Counted from the stretch's first letter, positions 16,892 to 26,272 are shown. The stretch is 27,088 nucleotides of DNA from Saccoglossus kowalevskii (GCF_000003605.2 NW_003120885.1:1-27088); one strand, 5' to 3'. Made by a program: numbers and translations. The notes: generated from the letters alone by a model not told the origin.

Positions 16892-17011
16892 GCCTACTGC
16901 CAACCCATTGCAGAATACACCAGTTCTCGTCCGATCACTGAATTTAAGCTGCATCGGGCGTGGTTAGTACTTGCATGGGAGACCGGCTGGGAATACCACG
17001 TGCAGTAGGCT
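16892..17011 (+). rRNA. 5S rRNA gene, unit 80 (near consensus)
   Basis: Full 120 nt, only A13C and G52T (box A) from the consensus. Only 31 bp separate it from truncated unit 79, so its T-rich spacer core is gone and most of the -32 element is altered. T5 follows. Confidence 0.92.
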
Positions 17012-17107
17012 CATCAACATTTTTATTCCACCGTACATACTAACTTTTTCCCGGGATTGTTTGCCTAGCCGAAGTATTAAATTAAATACAATTCCGACCA
17101 ATATTCA

Positions 17108-17227
17108 GCCTACTGCCAAACCATTGCAGTATACACCAGTTCTCGTTCGATCACTGAAGTTAAGCTGTATCGAGCGTGGTTAGTACTTGCATGGGAGACT
17201 GGCTGGGAATACCAAGTGTAGTAGGCT
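17108..17227 (+). rRNA. 5S rRNA gene, unit 81
   Basis: Full 120 nt with A23T, C40T, C61T, G66A, C93T, C108A and C112T. T5 follows. The 3' end matches unit 121. Confidence 0.87.
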
Positions 17228-17323
17228 CATCAACATTTTTATTCCACATTACATACTAACTTTTTCCTATGATTTTTTGCCTAGCCATAGCATTAAATGA
17301 CATCCAATTGCGACGAATATTCA

Positions 17324-17443
17324 GCCTACTGCCAATCAATTGCAAAATACACCAGTTCTCGTCCGATCACTGAAGTTAAGCTGCATCGGGCGTGGTTTGT
17401 ACTTGCATGAGAGACCGGCCGGGAATACCACGTGCATTACGCT
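17324..17443 (+). rRNA. 5S rRNA gene, unit 82
   Basis: Full 120 nt with A13T, C15A, G22A, A75T, G87A, T97C, G114T and G117C. Loop E, helix I and helix IV are touched. T5 follows. Confidence 0.85.
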
Positions 17444-17539
17444 CATTAACATTTTTATTCCACCGTACATACTAACATTTTTCCGGGATTTTTTGCCTTG
17501 CCGAAATATTAAATTACATCCAATTCCGACGAATATTCA

Positions 17540-17659
17540 GCCTACTGCCAAACCATTGCAGAATACACCAGTTCTCGTCCGATCACTGAAGTTAATCTGC
17601 ATCGGGTGTGGATAGTACTTGCATGGAAGACCGGCTGGGAATACCACGTGCAGTAGGCT
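17540..17659 (+). rRNA. 5S rRNA gene, unit 83 (class II)
   Basis: Full 120 nt with G57T, C68T, T73A and G88A. T5 follows. Confidence 0.89.
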
Positions 17660-17755
17660 GATGAACATTTTTATTCCACCGTACATACTAACTTTTTTCC
17701 ATGATTTTATGCCTAGCTGAAGTATTAAATTACATCCAATTCCTACGAATATTCA

Positions 17756-17875
17756 GCCTGCTGCCAAACCATTGCAGAGTACACCAGTTCTCGTCCGATC
17801 ACTGAAGTTAAGCTGCATCGGGCGTGGTTAGTACTTGCATGGGAGACCGGCTTGGAATACCACGTGCATTAGGCT
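17756..17875 (+). rRNA. 5S rRNA gene, unit 84
   Basis: Full 120 nt with A5G, A24G, G98T and G114T. The 3' part and following spacer match unit 96. T5 follows. Confidence 0.89.
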
Positions 17876-18300
17876 CATTAACATTTTTATTCCACCGTAC
17901 ATACGAACTTTTTTCCGGGATTTTTTGCCCAGCCGAAGCATTAAATGACATCCAATTGCGACGAATATTCAGCCTACTGCCAAACCAATGCTGAATACAC
18001 CAGTACTCGTCCAATCACTGAAGTTAATCTGCATCTGGCATGGTTAGTGTTTGCATGGGAGACATGCTGGGAATACCACGTGCAGTAGGCTTATCAACAT
18101 TTTTATTCCACCGTACATACTAACATTTTCTCATGTTTTTTTGCCTAGCCGAAGTATTAAATTACATCCAATTCCGAAGAATATTCCGTCTACTGCCAAC
18201 CCATTGCAAATTACACCAGTTCTCGTCCGATCGCTGAAGTTAAGCTGCATCGGGCGTGGTTAGTACTTGCATGGGAGACCTGCTGGGAATACCACGTGCA
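17850..18300 (+). repeat. Multi-unit block, copy at 20440-20890
   Basis: Units 84-86 match 96-98 at an offset of 2,590 bp, including the rare ATACGAAC spacer variant and the G65T/G69A gene haplotype. Confidence 0.78.
17972..18091 (+). rRNA. 5S rRNA gene, unit 85 (class II)
   Basis: Full 120 nt with T17A, A21T, T34A, G42A, G57T, G65T, G69A, A78G, C79T, C93A and G94T. One of the most diverged full-length copies; sister of unit 97. T5 follows. Confidence 0.83.
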
Positions 18301-18307
18301 GTAGGTT
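18188..18307 (+). rRNA. 5S rRNA gene, unit 86
   Basis: Full 120 nt with C2T, A13C, G22A, A24T, A46G, G94T and C119T. T5 follows. Sister of unit 98. Confidence 0.86.
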
Positions 18308-18403
18308 TATCAATATTTTTATTCCACCGTACATGCTATCTTTTTCCCGTGAATTTTTGCCTAGCTGAAGCATTAATTGAAATCCAATTCCGACAAATAA
18401 TCA

Positions 18404-18523
18404 GCGTACTGCCAAACCATTGCAGAATACACCAGTTCTCGTCCGATCACTGAAGCTAAGCCGCATCGGGCGTGGTTAGTACTTGCACGGGAGACCGGCT
18501 GGGAATACCACGTGCAGTAGGCT
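18404..18523 (+). rRNA. 5S rRNA gene, unit 87 (class IV)
   Basis: Full 120 nt with C3G, T53C, T59C and T85C. From mid-gene it matches unit 14. T5 follows. Confidence 0.89.
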
Positions 18524-18617
18524 TATCAACATTTTTATTCCACCGTACATACCATATTTCCCGGGATTTGTTGCCTAGCCGAAGTAAAAAATTACATCCA
18601 ATTCCGACGAATATTCA

Positions 18618-18737
18618 GCCTACTGCCAAACCATTGCAGAATACACCAGTTCTCGTCCGATCGCTGAAGTTAAGCTGCATCGGGCGTGGTTAGTACTTGC
18701 GTGGGAGACCGGGTGGGAATACCACCTGCAGTAGGCT
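18618..18737 (+). rRNA. 5S rRNA gene, unit 88
   Basis: Same changes as unit 15 (A46G, A84G, C96G, G109C). T5 follows. Confidence 0.9.
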
Positions 18738-18833
18738 AATGAACATTTTTATTCCACCGTACATACTAACCTTTTTCCATGATTTTTTGCATAGCCGAAG
18801 CATTTAATGACATCTAATTGCTAAGAATATTCA

Positions 18834-18953
18834 GCCTACTGCCAAACCAATGCAGAATACACCAGTTCTCGTCTGATCACTGAAGTTAATCTGCATCGGG
18901 CATGGTTAGTACTTGCATGGGAGACTGGCTGGGAATACCACGTGCAGTAGGCT
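18834..18953 (+). rRNA. 5S rRNA gene, unit 89 (class II)
   Basis: Full 120 nt with T17A, C41T, G57T, G69A and C93T. Unit 16 without C83G. T5 follows. Confidence 0.89.
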
Positions 18954-19049
18954 CATCAACATTTTTATTCCACATTACATACCAACATTTTCCCATGTTT
19001 TTTTGCCTAGCCGAAGCAATAAATGACATCCAATTGCAACGAATATTCA

Positions 19050-19169
19050 GCCTACTGCCAAACCAATGTAGAATACACCAGTTCACGTCCGATTACAGAT
19101 GTTAAGCTGCATCGGGCGTGGTTAGTACTTGCATGGGAGACTGGCTGGGAATACCACGTGCAGTAGGCT
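19050..19169 (+). rRNA. 5S rRNA gene, unit 90
   Basis: Full 120 nt with T17A, C20T, T36A, the GATTACAGATG cluster and C93T. T-run broken (TTTATATT). Confidence 0.87.
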
Positions 19170-19265
19170 CATCAACATTTATATTCCACCGTACATACTA
19201 ACTTTTTCCCGAGATTTTTTGCCAAGCCGAAGTATTAAATTAAATCCAATTCTGACGAATACTCA

Positions 19266-19385
19266 GCCTACTGTCAAACTATTGCAGAACACACCAGATC
19301 TCGTCCGATCACTAGAGTTAAGCTGCATCGGGCGTGGTTAGTACTTGCGTGGGAGACCGGCTGGGTATACCACGTGCAGTAGGCA
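19266..19385 (+). rRNA. 5S rRNA gene, unit 91
   Basis: Full 120 nt. The 5' part (C9T, C15T, T25C) is like unit 28 and the 3' part (G49A, A50G, A84G, A101T, T120A) like unit 45, a clear mosaic; T33A is private. T6 follows. Confidence 0.88.
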
Positions 19386-19481
19386 TATCAACTTTTTTAT
19401 TCCACCGTACATACCAACCTTTTCCCGGGATATGTTGCCTAGCCGAAGTATTAAATTACATTCAATTCCGACGAAAATTCA

Positions 19482-19601
19482 GCCTACTGCCAACCCATTG
19501 CAGAATACACCAGTTCTCGTCTGATCACTGAAGTTTAGCTGCATCGGGCGTGGTTAGTACTTGCATGGGAGACCGGCTGGGAATGCCACGTGCAGTAGGC
19601 T
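19482..19601 (+). rRNA. 5S rRNA gene, unit 92
   Basis: Full 120 nt with A13C, C41T, A55T and A104G. T5 follows. Confidence 0.89.
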
Positions 19602-19697
19602 CATCAACATTTTTACTCCACATTACATACTAACATTTTCCCATAATTTTTTACCTAGCCGAAGCAATAAATGACCTCCAATTGCAAAGAATATTCA

Positions 19698-19817
19698 GCC
19701 TACAGCCAAACCAAAGCAGAATACACCAGTTCTCGTCTGATTACTGAAGTTAATCTGCATTGGGCGTGGTTAGTACTTGCATGGGAGACCGGCTGGGAAT
19801 ACCACGTGCAGTAGGCA
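19698..19817 (+). rRNA. 5S rRNA gene, unit 93 (class II)
   Basis: Full 120 nt with T7A, T17A, T18A, C41T, C45T, G57T, C64T and T120A. Unit 43 with the 3' flank of unit 58. T6 follows. Confidence 0.88.
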
Positions 19818-19913
19818 TATCAACTTTTTTATTCCACCGTACATACCAACATTTTCCCGGGATTTGTTGCCTAGCCGAAGTATTAAATTACATTCAATTC
19901 CGACGAATATTCA

Positions 19914-20033
19914 GCCTAGTGCCAAACCATTGCAGAGTACACCAGTTCTCGTTTGATCACTGAAGTTTAGCTGCATCGGGCGTGGTTAGTACTTGCATGG
20001 GAGACCGGCTGGGAATACCACGTGCATTAGGCT
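19914..20033 (+). rRNA. 5S rRNA gene, unit 94
   Basis: Full 120 nt with C6G, A24G, C40T, C41T, A55T and G114T. C6 and G114 are partners, so C6G with G114T stays unpaired. T5 follows. Confidence 0.88.
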
Positions 20034-20129
20034 CATTAACATTTTTATTCCACCGTACATACTAACTTTTTTCCGGGATTTTTTGCCTTGCCGAAATATT
20101 AAATTACATCCAATTCCGACGAATATTCA

Positions 20130-20249
20130 GCCTACTGTCAAACCATTGCAGAATATACCAGTTCTCGTCCGATCACTGAAGTTAAGCTGCATCGGGCGTG
20201 GTTAGTACTTGAATGGGAGACCTGCTGGGAATACCACGTGCAGTAGGCT
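20130..20249 (+). rRNA. 5S rRNA gene, unit 95
   Basis: Full 120 nt with C9T, C27T, C83A and G94T. T4 follows (TTTTCATT). Confidence 0.89.
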
Positions 20250-20345
20250 TATCAACATTTTCATTCCACCGTACATACTATCTTTTTCCCGTGATATTTT
20301 GCCTAGCCGAAGCATTAATTGAAATCCAATTCCGACAAATATTCA

Positions 20346-20465
20346 GCCTACTGCCAAACCATTGCAGAATACACCAGTTCTCGTCAGATCACTGAAGTTA
20401 AGCTGCATCGGGCGTGGTTAGTCCTTGCATGGGAGACCGGCTTGGAATACCACGTGCATTAGGCT
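20346..20465 (+). rRNA. 5S rRNA gene, unit 96
   Basis: Full 120 nt with C41A, A78C, G98T and G114T. T5 follows. Confidence 0.89.
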
Positions 20466-20561
20466 CATTAACATTTTTATTCCACCGTACATACGAACTT
20501 TTTTCCGGGATTTTTTGCCTAGCCGAAGCATTAAATGACATCCAATTGCGACGAATATTCA

Positions 20562-20681
20562 GCCTACTGCCAAACCAATGCTGAATACACCAGTTCTCGT
20601 CCCATCACTGAAGTTAATCTGCATCTGGCATGGTTAGTATTTGCATGGGAGACAGGCTGGGAATACCACGTGCAGTAGGCT
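20562..20681 (+). rRNA. 5S rRNA gene, unit 97 (class II)
   Basis: Full 120 nt with T17A, A21T, G42C, G57T, G65T, G69A, C79T and C93A. T5 follows. Confidence 0.86.
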
Positions 20682-20777
20682 TATCAACATTTTTATTCCA
20701 CCGTACATACTAACATTTTCTCATGTTTTTTTGCCTAGCCGAAGTATTAAATTACATCCAATTCCGACGACTATTCA

Positions 20778-20897
20778 GCCTACTGCCAACCCATTGCAGA
20801 GTACACCAGTTCTCGTCCGATCACTGAAGTTAAGCTGCATCGGGCGTGGTTAGTACTTGCATGGGAAACCTGCTGGGAATACCATGTGCAGTAGGCT
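20778..20897 (+). rRNA. 5S rRNA gene, unit 98
   Basis: Full 120 nt with A13C, A24G, G90A, G94T and C108T. T5 follows. Confidence 0.89.
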
Positions 20898-20993
20898 TAT
20901 CAACATTTTTATTCCACCGTACATATTAACTTCTTCCCGGAATTTGTTGCCTAGCCGTAGTATTAAATTACATCTAATTCCGACGAATATTCT

Positions 20994-21092
20994 GCCTACT
21001 GCCAAACCATTGCAGAATACACCAGTTCTCGTCCGATCACTGAACTTAAGCTGCATCGGGAGACCGACTGGGAATACCACGTGCAGTAGGCT
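20994..21092 (+). pseudogene. 5S unit 99, 21-nt internal deletion
   Basis: 99 nt. Bases 68-88 are missing between two GGG triplets, removing the intermediate element, one loop E strand and the start of box C. G52C and G95A also occur. T-run replaced by ATTATTATT. Sister of unit 1, 21,023 bp away. Confidence 0.9.
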
Positions 21093-21187
21093 TATCAACA
21101 TTATTATTCCACCGTACATGCAAATTTTTCCCGGGATTTGTTGCCTAGCCAAAGTATTAAATTACATTCTATTCCGACAAATATTCA

Positions 21188-21307
21188 GCGTACTGCCAAA
21201 CCATTGCAGAATACACCAGTTCTCGTCCGATCACTGAAGTTAAACTGCATCGGGCGTGGTTAGTACTTGCATGGTAGACCGGCTGGGAATACCAAGTGCA
21301 GTAGGCT
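21188..21307 (+). rRNA. 5S rRNA gene, unit 100
   Basis: Unit 2 haplotype (G57A, G88T, C108A) plus C3G in helix I. T5 follows. Confidence 0.89.
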
Positions 21308-21403
21308 CATCAACATTTTTATTCCACATTACATACTAACATTTTCCCATAATTTTTTACCTAGCCGAAGCAATAAATGACCTCCAATTGCAAAGAATAT
21401 CCA

Positions 21404-21523
21404 GCCTACAGCCAAACCAATACAGAATACACCAGTTCCCGTCCGATCACTGAAGTTAATCTGCATCGGGCGTGGTTAGTACTTGCATGGGAGACCGGCT
21501 GGGAATACCACGTGCAGTAGGCT
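21404..21523 (+). rRNA. 5S rRNA gene, unit 101 (class II)
   Basis: Same haplotype as unit 3 (T7A, T17A, G19A, T36C, G57T) and the same interrupted T-run (TTTGT). Confidence 0.9.
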
Positions 21524-21619
21524 CATCAACATTTGTATTCCACATTACATATTAACATTTTCCTATGTTTTTTTGCCTAGCCGAAGCAATAAATGACATC
21601 CAATTGCAACGAATATTCA

Positions 21620-21739
21620 GCCTACTGCCAAACCAATACAGAATACACCAGTTCCCGTCCGATCACTGAAGTTAATCTGCATCGGGCGTGGTTAGTACTT
21701 GCATGGGAGACCGGCTGGGAATACCACGTGCATTAAGCT
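21620..21739 (+). rRNA. 5S rRNA gene, unit 102 (class II)
   Basis: Full 120 nt with T17A, G19A, T36C, G57T, G114T and G117A. T4 follows. Confidence 0.88.
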
Positions 21740-21836
21740 CATCAACAATTTTATTCCACCGTACATACTAACTTTTTCCCGGGATTTTTTTGGCTAGCCG
21801 AAGTATTAAATTAAATCCAATTCCGACCAATATTCA

Positions 21837-21956
21837 GCCTACTGCCAAACCATTGCAGTATAGACCAGTTCTCGTCCGATCACTGAAGTTAAGCTGCATC
21901 GGGCGTGGTTAGTACTTGCATGGGAGATCGGCTGGGAATACCACATGCAGTAGGCT
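21837..21956 (+). rRNA. 5S rRNA gene, unit 103
   Basis: Full 120 nt with A23T, C27G, C92T and G109A. Sister of unit 117. T5 follows. Confidence 0.89.
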
Positions 21957-22052
21957 CATCAACATTTTTATTCCACATTACATACTAACTTTTTCCTATG
22001 ATTTTTTTCCTAGCCGTAGCATTAAATGACATCCAATTCCTACGTATATTCA

Positions 22053-22172
22053 GCCTACTGCCAAACCATTGCAGAATACACCAGTTCTCGTCCGATCACT
22101 GAATTTAAGCTGCATCGGGCGTGGTTAGTACTTGCATGGGAGACTGGCTGAGAATACCATGTGCAATAGGCT
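22053..22172 (+). rRNA. 5S rRNA gene, unit 104
   Basis: Full 120 nt with G52T, C93T, G99A, C108T and G114A. Sister of unit 118. T5 follows. Confidence 0.88.
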
Positions 22173-22268
22173 CATCAACATTTTTATTCCACCGTACATA
22201 CTAACTTTTTTCCATGCTTTTTTTCTTAGCCAAAGCATTAAATGACATCCAATTGCGATGAATATTCA

Positions 22269-22387
22269 GCCTACTGCCAAACCAATGCAGAATACAACAG
22301 TGCTCGTCCGATCACTGAATTAATCTGCATCGGGCATGGTTAGTACTTGCATGGGAGACCGGCTAGGAATACCACGTGCAGTAGGCT
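22269..22387 (+). rRNA. 5S rRNA gene, unit 105 (class II, 1-nt deletion)
   Basis: 119 nt; one base is lost in box A (GAATTAATC). T17A, C29A, T34G, G57T, G69A and G98A. T-run replaced by ATTATTATT. Confidence 0.84.
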
Positions 22388-22482
22388 TATCAACATTATT
22401 ATTCCACCGTACATGCAAATTTTTACCGGGATTTGTTGCCTAGCCAAAGTATTAAATTACATTCTATTCCGACAAATATTCA

Positions 22483-22602
22483 GCCTACTGCCAAACCATT
22501 GCAGAATACACCAGTTCTCGTCCGATCACTGAAGTTAATCTGCATCGGGCATGGTTAGTACTTGCATGGGAGACAGGCTGGGAAAACTACGTGCAGTAGG
22601 CT
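22483..22602 (+). rRNA. 5S rRNA gene, unit 106 (class II)
   Basis: Full 120 nt with G57T, G69A, C93A, T103A and C106T; the last two hit loop E and helix V. T5 follows. Confidence 0.87.
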
Positions 22603-22698
22603 CATCAACATTTTTATTCCACCGTACATACTAACTTTTTCCCGGGATTTTTTGCCAAGCCGAAGTATTAAATTAAATCCAATTCCGACCAATATTCA

Positions 22699-22818
22699 GC
22701 CTACTGCCAAACCATTGCAGTATACACCAGTTCTCGTCCGATCACTGAAGTTAATCTGCATCGGGCATGGTTAGTACTTGCATGGGAGACCTGCTGGGAA
22801 TACCGTGTGCAGTAGGCT
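22699..22818 (+). rRNA. 5S rRNA gene, unit 107 (class II)
   Basis: Full 120 nt with A23T, G57T, G69A, G94T, A107G and C108T. C108T pairs with A69, so this copy regains a helix V pair lost in other G69A units. T-run replaced by ATTATTATT. Confidence 0.88.
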
Positions 22819-22913
22819 TATAAACATTATTATTCCACCGTGATACAAACTTTTTCCCGGGATTTGTTGCCTAGCCGTAGTATTAAATGACATTCAATTC
22901 GGACGAATATTCA

Positions 22914-23033
22914 GCCTACTGCCAAACCATTGCAGAATACACCAGTTCTCGTCCGATCACTGAAGTTAAGATGCATCTGGCGTGGTTAGTACTTGCATGG
23001 GAGACCGGCTGGGAATACCACGTGCATTAGGCT
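22914..23033 (+). rRNA. 5S rRNA gene, unit 108
   Basis: Full 120 nt with C58A (helix II), G65T and G114T. T5 follows. Confidence 0.9.
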
Positions 23034-23128
23034 CATCAACATTTTTATACCACTGTACGTACTAACTTTTCCCGGGATTTTTTGCCTAGCCGAAGTATTA
23101 AATTACATCCTATTCCGACAAACATTCA

Positions 23129-23248
23129 GCCTACTGCCAAACCATTGCAGAATACACCCGTTCTCGTCCAATCACTGAAGTTAAGCTGCATCGGGCGTGG
23201 TTAGTACTTGGATGTGAGACCGGCTGGGAATACCACGTGCAGTACGCT
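23129..23248 (+). rRNA. 5S rRNA gene, unit 109
   Basis: Full 120 nt with A31C, G42A, C83G, G87T and G117C. Like unit 16 it has TTGGATG, which does not pair with G95. T5 follows. Confidence 0.88.
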
Positions 23249-23344
23249 CATCAACATTTTTATTCCACATTACTTACTAACTTTTTCCCGAGATTTTTTG
23301 CTTAGCCGAAGCATTAAATGACATCCAATTCCGATGAATATTCA

Positions 23345-23464
23345 GCCTACTGCCAAACCATTGCAGAATACACAAGTTATCGTCCGATCACTGAAGTTAA
23401 GCTGCATCGGGTGTGGTTAGTACTTGCACGGGAGACCGGCTGGGAATACCTCGTGCAGTAGGCT
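23345..23464 (+). rRNA. 5S rRNA gene, unit 110
   Basis: Full 120 nt with C30A, C35A, C68T, T85C and A107T. The 3' half resembles class IV unit 13. T5 follows. Confidence 0.88.
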
Positions 23465-23560
23465 CATCAACATTTTTATTCCACATTACATGCTAACTTT
23501 TTTCCATGTTTTTTTGCCTAGCCGAAGCATTAAATGACATCCAATTGCGACGAAAATTCA

Positions 23561-23680
23561 GCCTACAGCCAAACCAATGCAGAATACACCAGTTCTCATC
23601 CGATCACTGAAGTTAATCTGCATTGGGCATGGTTAGTACTTGCATGGGAGACCGGCTGGGAATACCACGTGCAGTAGGCT
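23561..23680 (+). rRNA. 5S rRNA gene, unit 111 (class II)
   Basis: Unit 41 haplotype (T7A, T17A, G38A, G57T, G69A) plus C64T. T-run replaced by ATTATTATT. Confidence 0.88.
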
Positions 23681-23776
23681 TATCAACATTATTATTCCAC
23701 CGTACATACTAAATTTTTCCCGGGATTGTTTGCCTAGCCGAAGTATTAAATTAAATCCAATTCCGACGAAAATTCA

Positions 23777-23896
23777 GCCTACTGCCAACCCATTGCAGAA
23801 TACACCAGTTCTCGTCTGATCACTGAAGTTTAGCTGCATTGGGCGTGGTTAGTACTTGCATGGGAGACCGGCTGGGAATGCCACGGGCAGTAGGCT
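23777..23896 (+). rRNA. 5S rRNA gene, unit 112
   Basis: Identical gene sequence to unit 42. T5 follows. Confidence 0.88.
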
Positions 23897-23992
23897 CATC
23901 AACATTTTTACTCCACATTACATACTAACATTTTCCCATAATTTTTTACCTAGCCGAAGCAATAAATGACCTCCAATTGCAAAGAATATTCA

Positions 23993-24112
23993 GCCTACAG
24001 CCAAACCAATGAAGAATACACCAGTTCTCGTCCGATCACTGAAGTTAATCTGCATCAGGCGTGGTTAGTACTTGCATGGGAGACCGGCTGGGAATACCAC
24101 GTGCAGAAGGCT
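23993..24112 (+). rRNA. 5S rRNA gene, unit 113 (class II)
   Basis: Same gene haplotype as unit 72, but the upstream flank follows unit 42/43. The join lies near gene position 17. T5 follows. Confidence 0.88.
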
Positions 24113-24209
24113 CATCAACATTTTTATTCCACATTACATACTAACATTTTCCCTTATTTTTTTTACCTAGCCGAAGCAATAAATGACCTCCAATTGCAAA
24201 GAATATCCA

Positions 24210-24329
24210 GCCTACAGCCAAACCAATACAGAATACACCAGTTCCCGTCCGATCACTGAAGTTAATCTGCATCGGGCGTGGTTAATACTTGCATGGGAGA
24301 CCGGCTGGGAATACCACGTGCAGTAGGCT
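24210..24329 (+). rRNA. 5S rRNA gene, unit 114 (class II)
   Basis: Full 120 nt with T7A, T17A, G19A, T36C, G57T and G76A (loop E). Unlike units 3, 21 and 101, an intact T5 follows. Confidence 0.88.
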
Positions 24330-24425
24330 CATCAACATTTTTATTCCACATTACATACTAACTTTTTCCTATGATTTTTTTCCTAGCCGTAGCATTAAAT
24401 GACATCCAATTCCTACGTATATTCA

Positions 24426-24545
24426 GCCTACTGCCAAACCATTGCAGAATACACCAGTTCTCGTCCGATCACTGAAGTTAAGCTGCATCGGGCGTGGTTA
24501 GTACTTGCATGGGAGACAGGCTGGGAATACCATGTGCAGTAGGCT
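24426..24545 (+). rRNA. 5S rRNA gene, unit 115 (near consensus)
   Basis: Full 120 nt, only C93A and C108T from the consensus. C93A costs one helix IV pair. T5 follows. Confidence 0.93.
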
Positions 24546-24641
24546 CATCAACATTTTTATTCCACATTACATACTAACATTTTCCCATGCTTTTTTACCT
24601 AGCCGAAGCAATAAATGACCTCCAATTGCAAAGAATATTCA

Positions 24642-24761
24642 GCCTACAGCCAAACCAATGCAGAATACACCAGTTCTTGTCCGATCACTGAAGTTAATCT
24701 GCATTGGGCGTGGTTAGTACTTGCATGGGAGACCGGCTGGGAATACCACGTGCATTAGGCT
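24642..24761 (+). rRNA. 5S rRNA gene, unit 116 (class II)
   Basis: Full 120 nt with T7A, T17A, C37T, G57T, C64T and G114T. T4 follows. Confidence 0.88.
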
Positions 24762-24858
24762 CATCAACAATTTTATTCCACCGTACATACTAACTTTTTC
24801 CCGGGATTTTTTTGGCTAGCCGAAGTATTAAATTAAATCCAATTCCGACCAATATTCA

Positions 24859-24978
24859 GCCTACTGCCAAACCATTGCAGTATACACCAGTTCTCGTCCG
24901 ATCACTGAAGTTAAGCTGCATCGGGCGTGGTTAGTACTTGCATGGGAGATCGGCTGGGAATACCACATGCAGTAGGCT
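24859..24978 (+). rRNA. 5S rRNA gene, unit 117
   Basis: Full 120 nt with A23T, C92T and G109A. T5 follows. Confidence 0.9.
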
Positions 24979-25073
24979 CATCAACATTTTTATTCCACAT
25001 TACATACTAACTTTTTCCTATGATTTTTTCCTAGCCGTAGCATTAAATGACATCCAATTCCTACGTATATTCA

Positions 25074-25193
25074 GCATACTGCCAAACCATTGCAGAATAC
25101 ACCAGTTCTCGTCCGATCACTGAATTTAAGCTGCATCGGGCGTGGTTAGTACTTGCATGGGAGACTGGCTGAGAATACCATGTGCAATAGGCT
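25074..25193 (+). rRNA. 5S rRNA gene, unit 118
   Basis: Full 120 nt with C3A, G52T, C93T, G99A, C108T and G114A. T5 follows. Confidence 0.87.
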
Positions 25194-25289
25194 CATCAAC
25201 ATTTTTATTCCACCGTACATACTAACTTTTTCCAGGGTATTTTTGCCTAGCCGAAGTATTAAGTTACATCCAATTCCGACGAATATTCA

Positions 25290-25408
25290 ACCTACTGACA
25301 AACCATTGCAGAATACACCTGTTCTCGTCCGATCATTGAAGTTAAGGCCACCAGACGTGGTTAGTACTTGCATGGGAGACCGGCTGAGAATAACGCATGC
25401 AGTAGGCT
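25290..25408 (+). rRNA. 5S rRNA gene, unit 119 (class III, helix II replaced)
   Basis: 119 nt with GCCACCAGACG in place of the helix II 3' strand; G1A, C9A, A31T, C47T, G99A, C105A, A107G and G109A. Likely a pseudogene. T5 follows. Confidence 0.75.
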
Positions 25409-25504
25409 CATCAACATTTTTATTCCACCGTACATACTAACTTTTTCGCAGGATTTTTTGCATAGCCGAAGCATTAAACGACATCCAATTCCGACGAATG
25501 TTCA

Positions 25505-25624
25505 CCCTACTGCCAACCCATTGCAGAATACACCAGTTCTCGTCCGATCACTGAAGTTAAGCTGCATCGGGCGTGGTTAGTACTTGCATGGGAGACCGGC
25601 TGAGAATACCACGAGCAATAGGCT
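25505..25624 (+). rRNA. 5S rRNA gene, unit 120
   Basis: Full 120 nt with G1C, A13C, G99A, T110A and G114A. T5 follows. Confidence 0.88.
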
Positions 25625-25720
25625 CATCAACATTTTTATTCCACCGTACATACTAACTTTTTCCCGGGATTGTTTGCCTAGCCGAAGTATTAAATTAAAT
25701 CCAATTCCAATCAATATTCA

Positions 25721-25840
25721 GCCTACTGCCAAACCATTGCAGTATACACCAGTTCTCGTCCGATCACTGAAGTTAAGCTGCATCGGGCGTGGTTAGTACT
25801 TGCATGGGAGACCGGCTGGGAATACCAAGTGTAGTAGGCT
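25721..25840 (+). rRNA. 5S rRNA gene, unit 121
   Basis: Full 120 nt with A23T, C108A and C112T. T5 follows. Confidence 0.9.
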
Positions 25841-25936
25841 CATCAACATTTTTATTCCACATTACATACTAACTTTTTTCTATGATTTTTTGCCTAGCCA
25901 TAGCATTAAATGACATCCAATTCCGACGAATATTCA

Positions 25937-26056
25937 GCCTACTGCCAAACCATTCCAGAATACACCAGTTCTCGTCCGATCACTGACGTTTAGCTGCATC
26001 GGGCGTGGTTAGTACTTGCATGGGAGACCGGCTGGGAATACCACGTGCATTAGGCT
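25937..26056 (+). rRNA. 5S rRNA gene, unit 122
   Basis: Full 120 nt with G19C (helix II), A51C, A55T and G114T. T5 follows. Confidence 0.89.
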
Positions 26057-26152
26057 CATCAACATTTTTATTCCACCGTACATACTAACTTTTTTCCTGA
26101 ATTTTTTGCCTTGCCGAAGTATTAAATTACATCCAATTCTGACGAATATTCA

Positions 26153-26272
26153 GCCGAATTACAAACCATTGCAGAATACACCAGTTCTCGTCCGATCACT
26201 GATGTTAAGCTGCATTGGGCGTGGTTAGTACTTGCATGGGAGACCGGCTGAGAATACCATGTGCAGTGGGCT
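26153..26272 (+). rRNA. 5S rRNA gene, unit 123 (5' end replaced)
   Basis: 120 nt but begins GCCGAATTACAAACC, so only about three helix I pairs remain. A51T, C64T, G99A, C108T and A116G. Compare unit 55. T5 follows. Confidence 0.8.

Larger units (their letters stand above)
21770..22172 (+). repeat. Two-unit block, copy at 24792-25193
   Basis: Units 103-104 match 117-118 at an offset of 3,022 then 3,021 bp (one T fewer in a T-run), sharing the CCTACGTATATTC spacer variant. Confidence 0.8.

Noticed and set aside
18886-19086. Minus-strand open frames of 62-100 codons
   Set aside because: They are the reverse strand of the same 5S repeats and appear or vanish with single substitutions.
20857-21237. 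Open frame of 126 codons, and dozens of similar 60-100 codon frames starting at ATG in TTGCATGGGAG
   Set aside because: They run through 5S gene and spacer and recur once per repeat because the 216-bp unit is a multiple of three. They end at TAG in GGTTAG or where an indel shifts the frame. There is no coding signal apart from the repeat.
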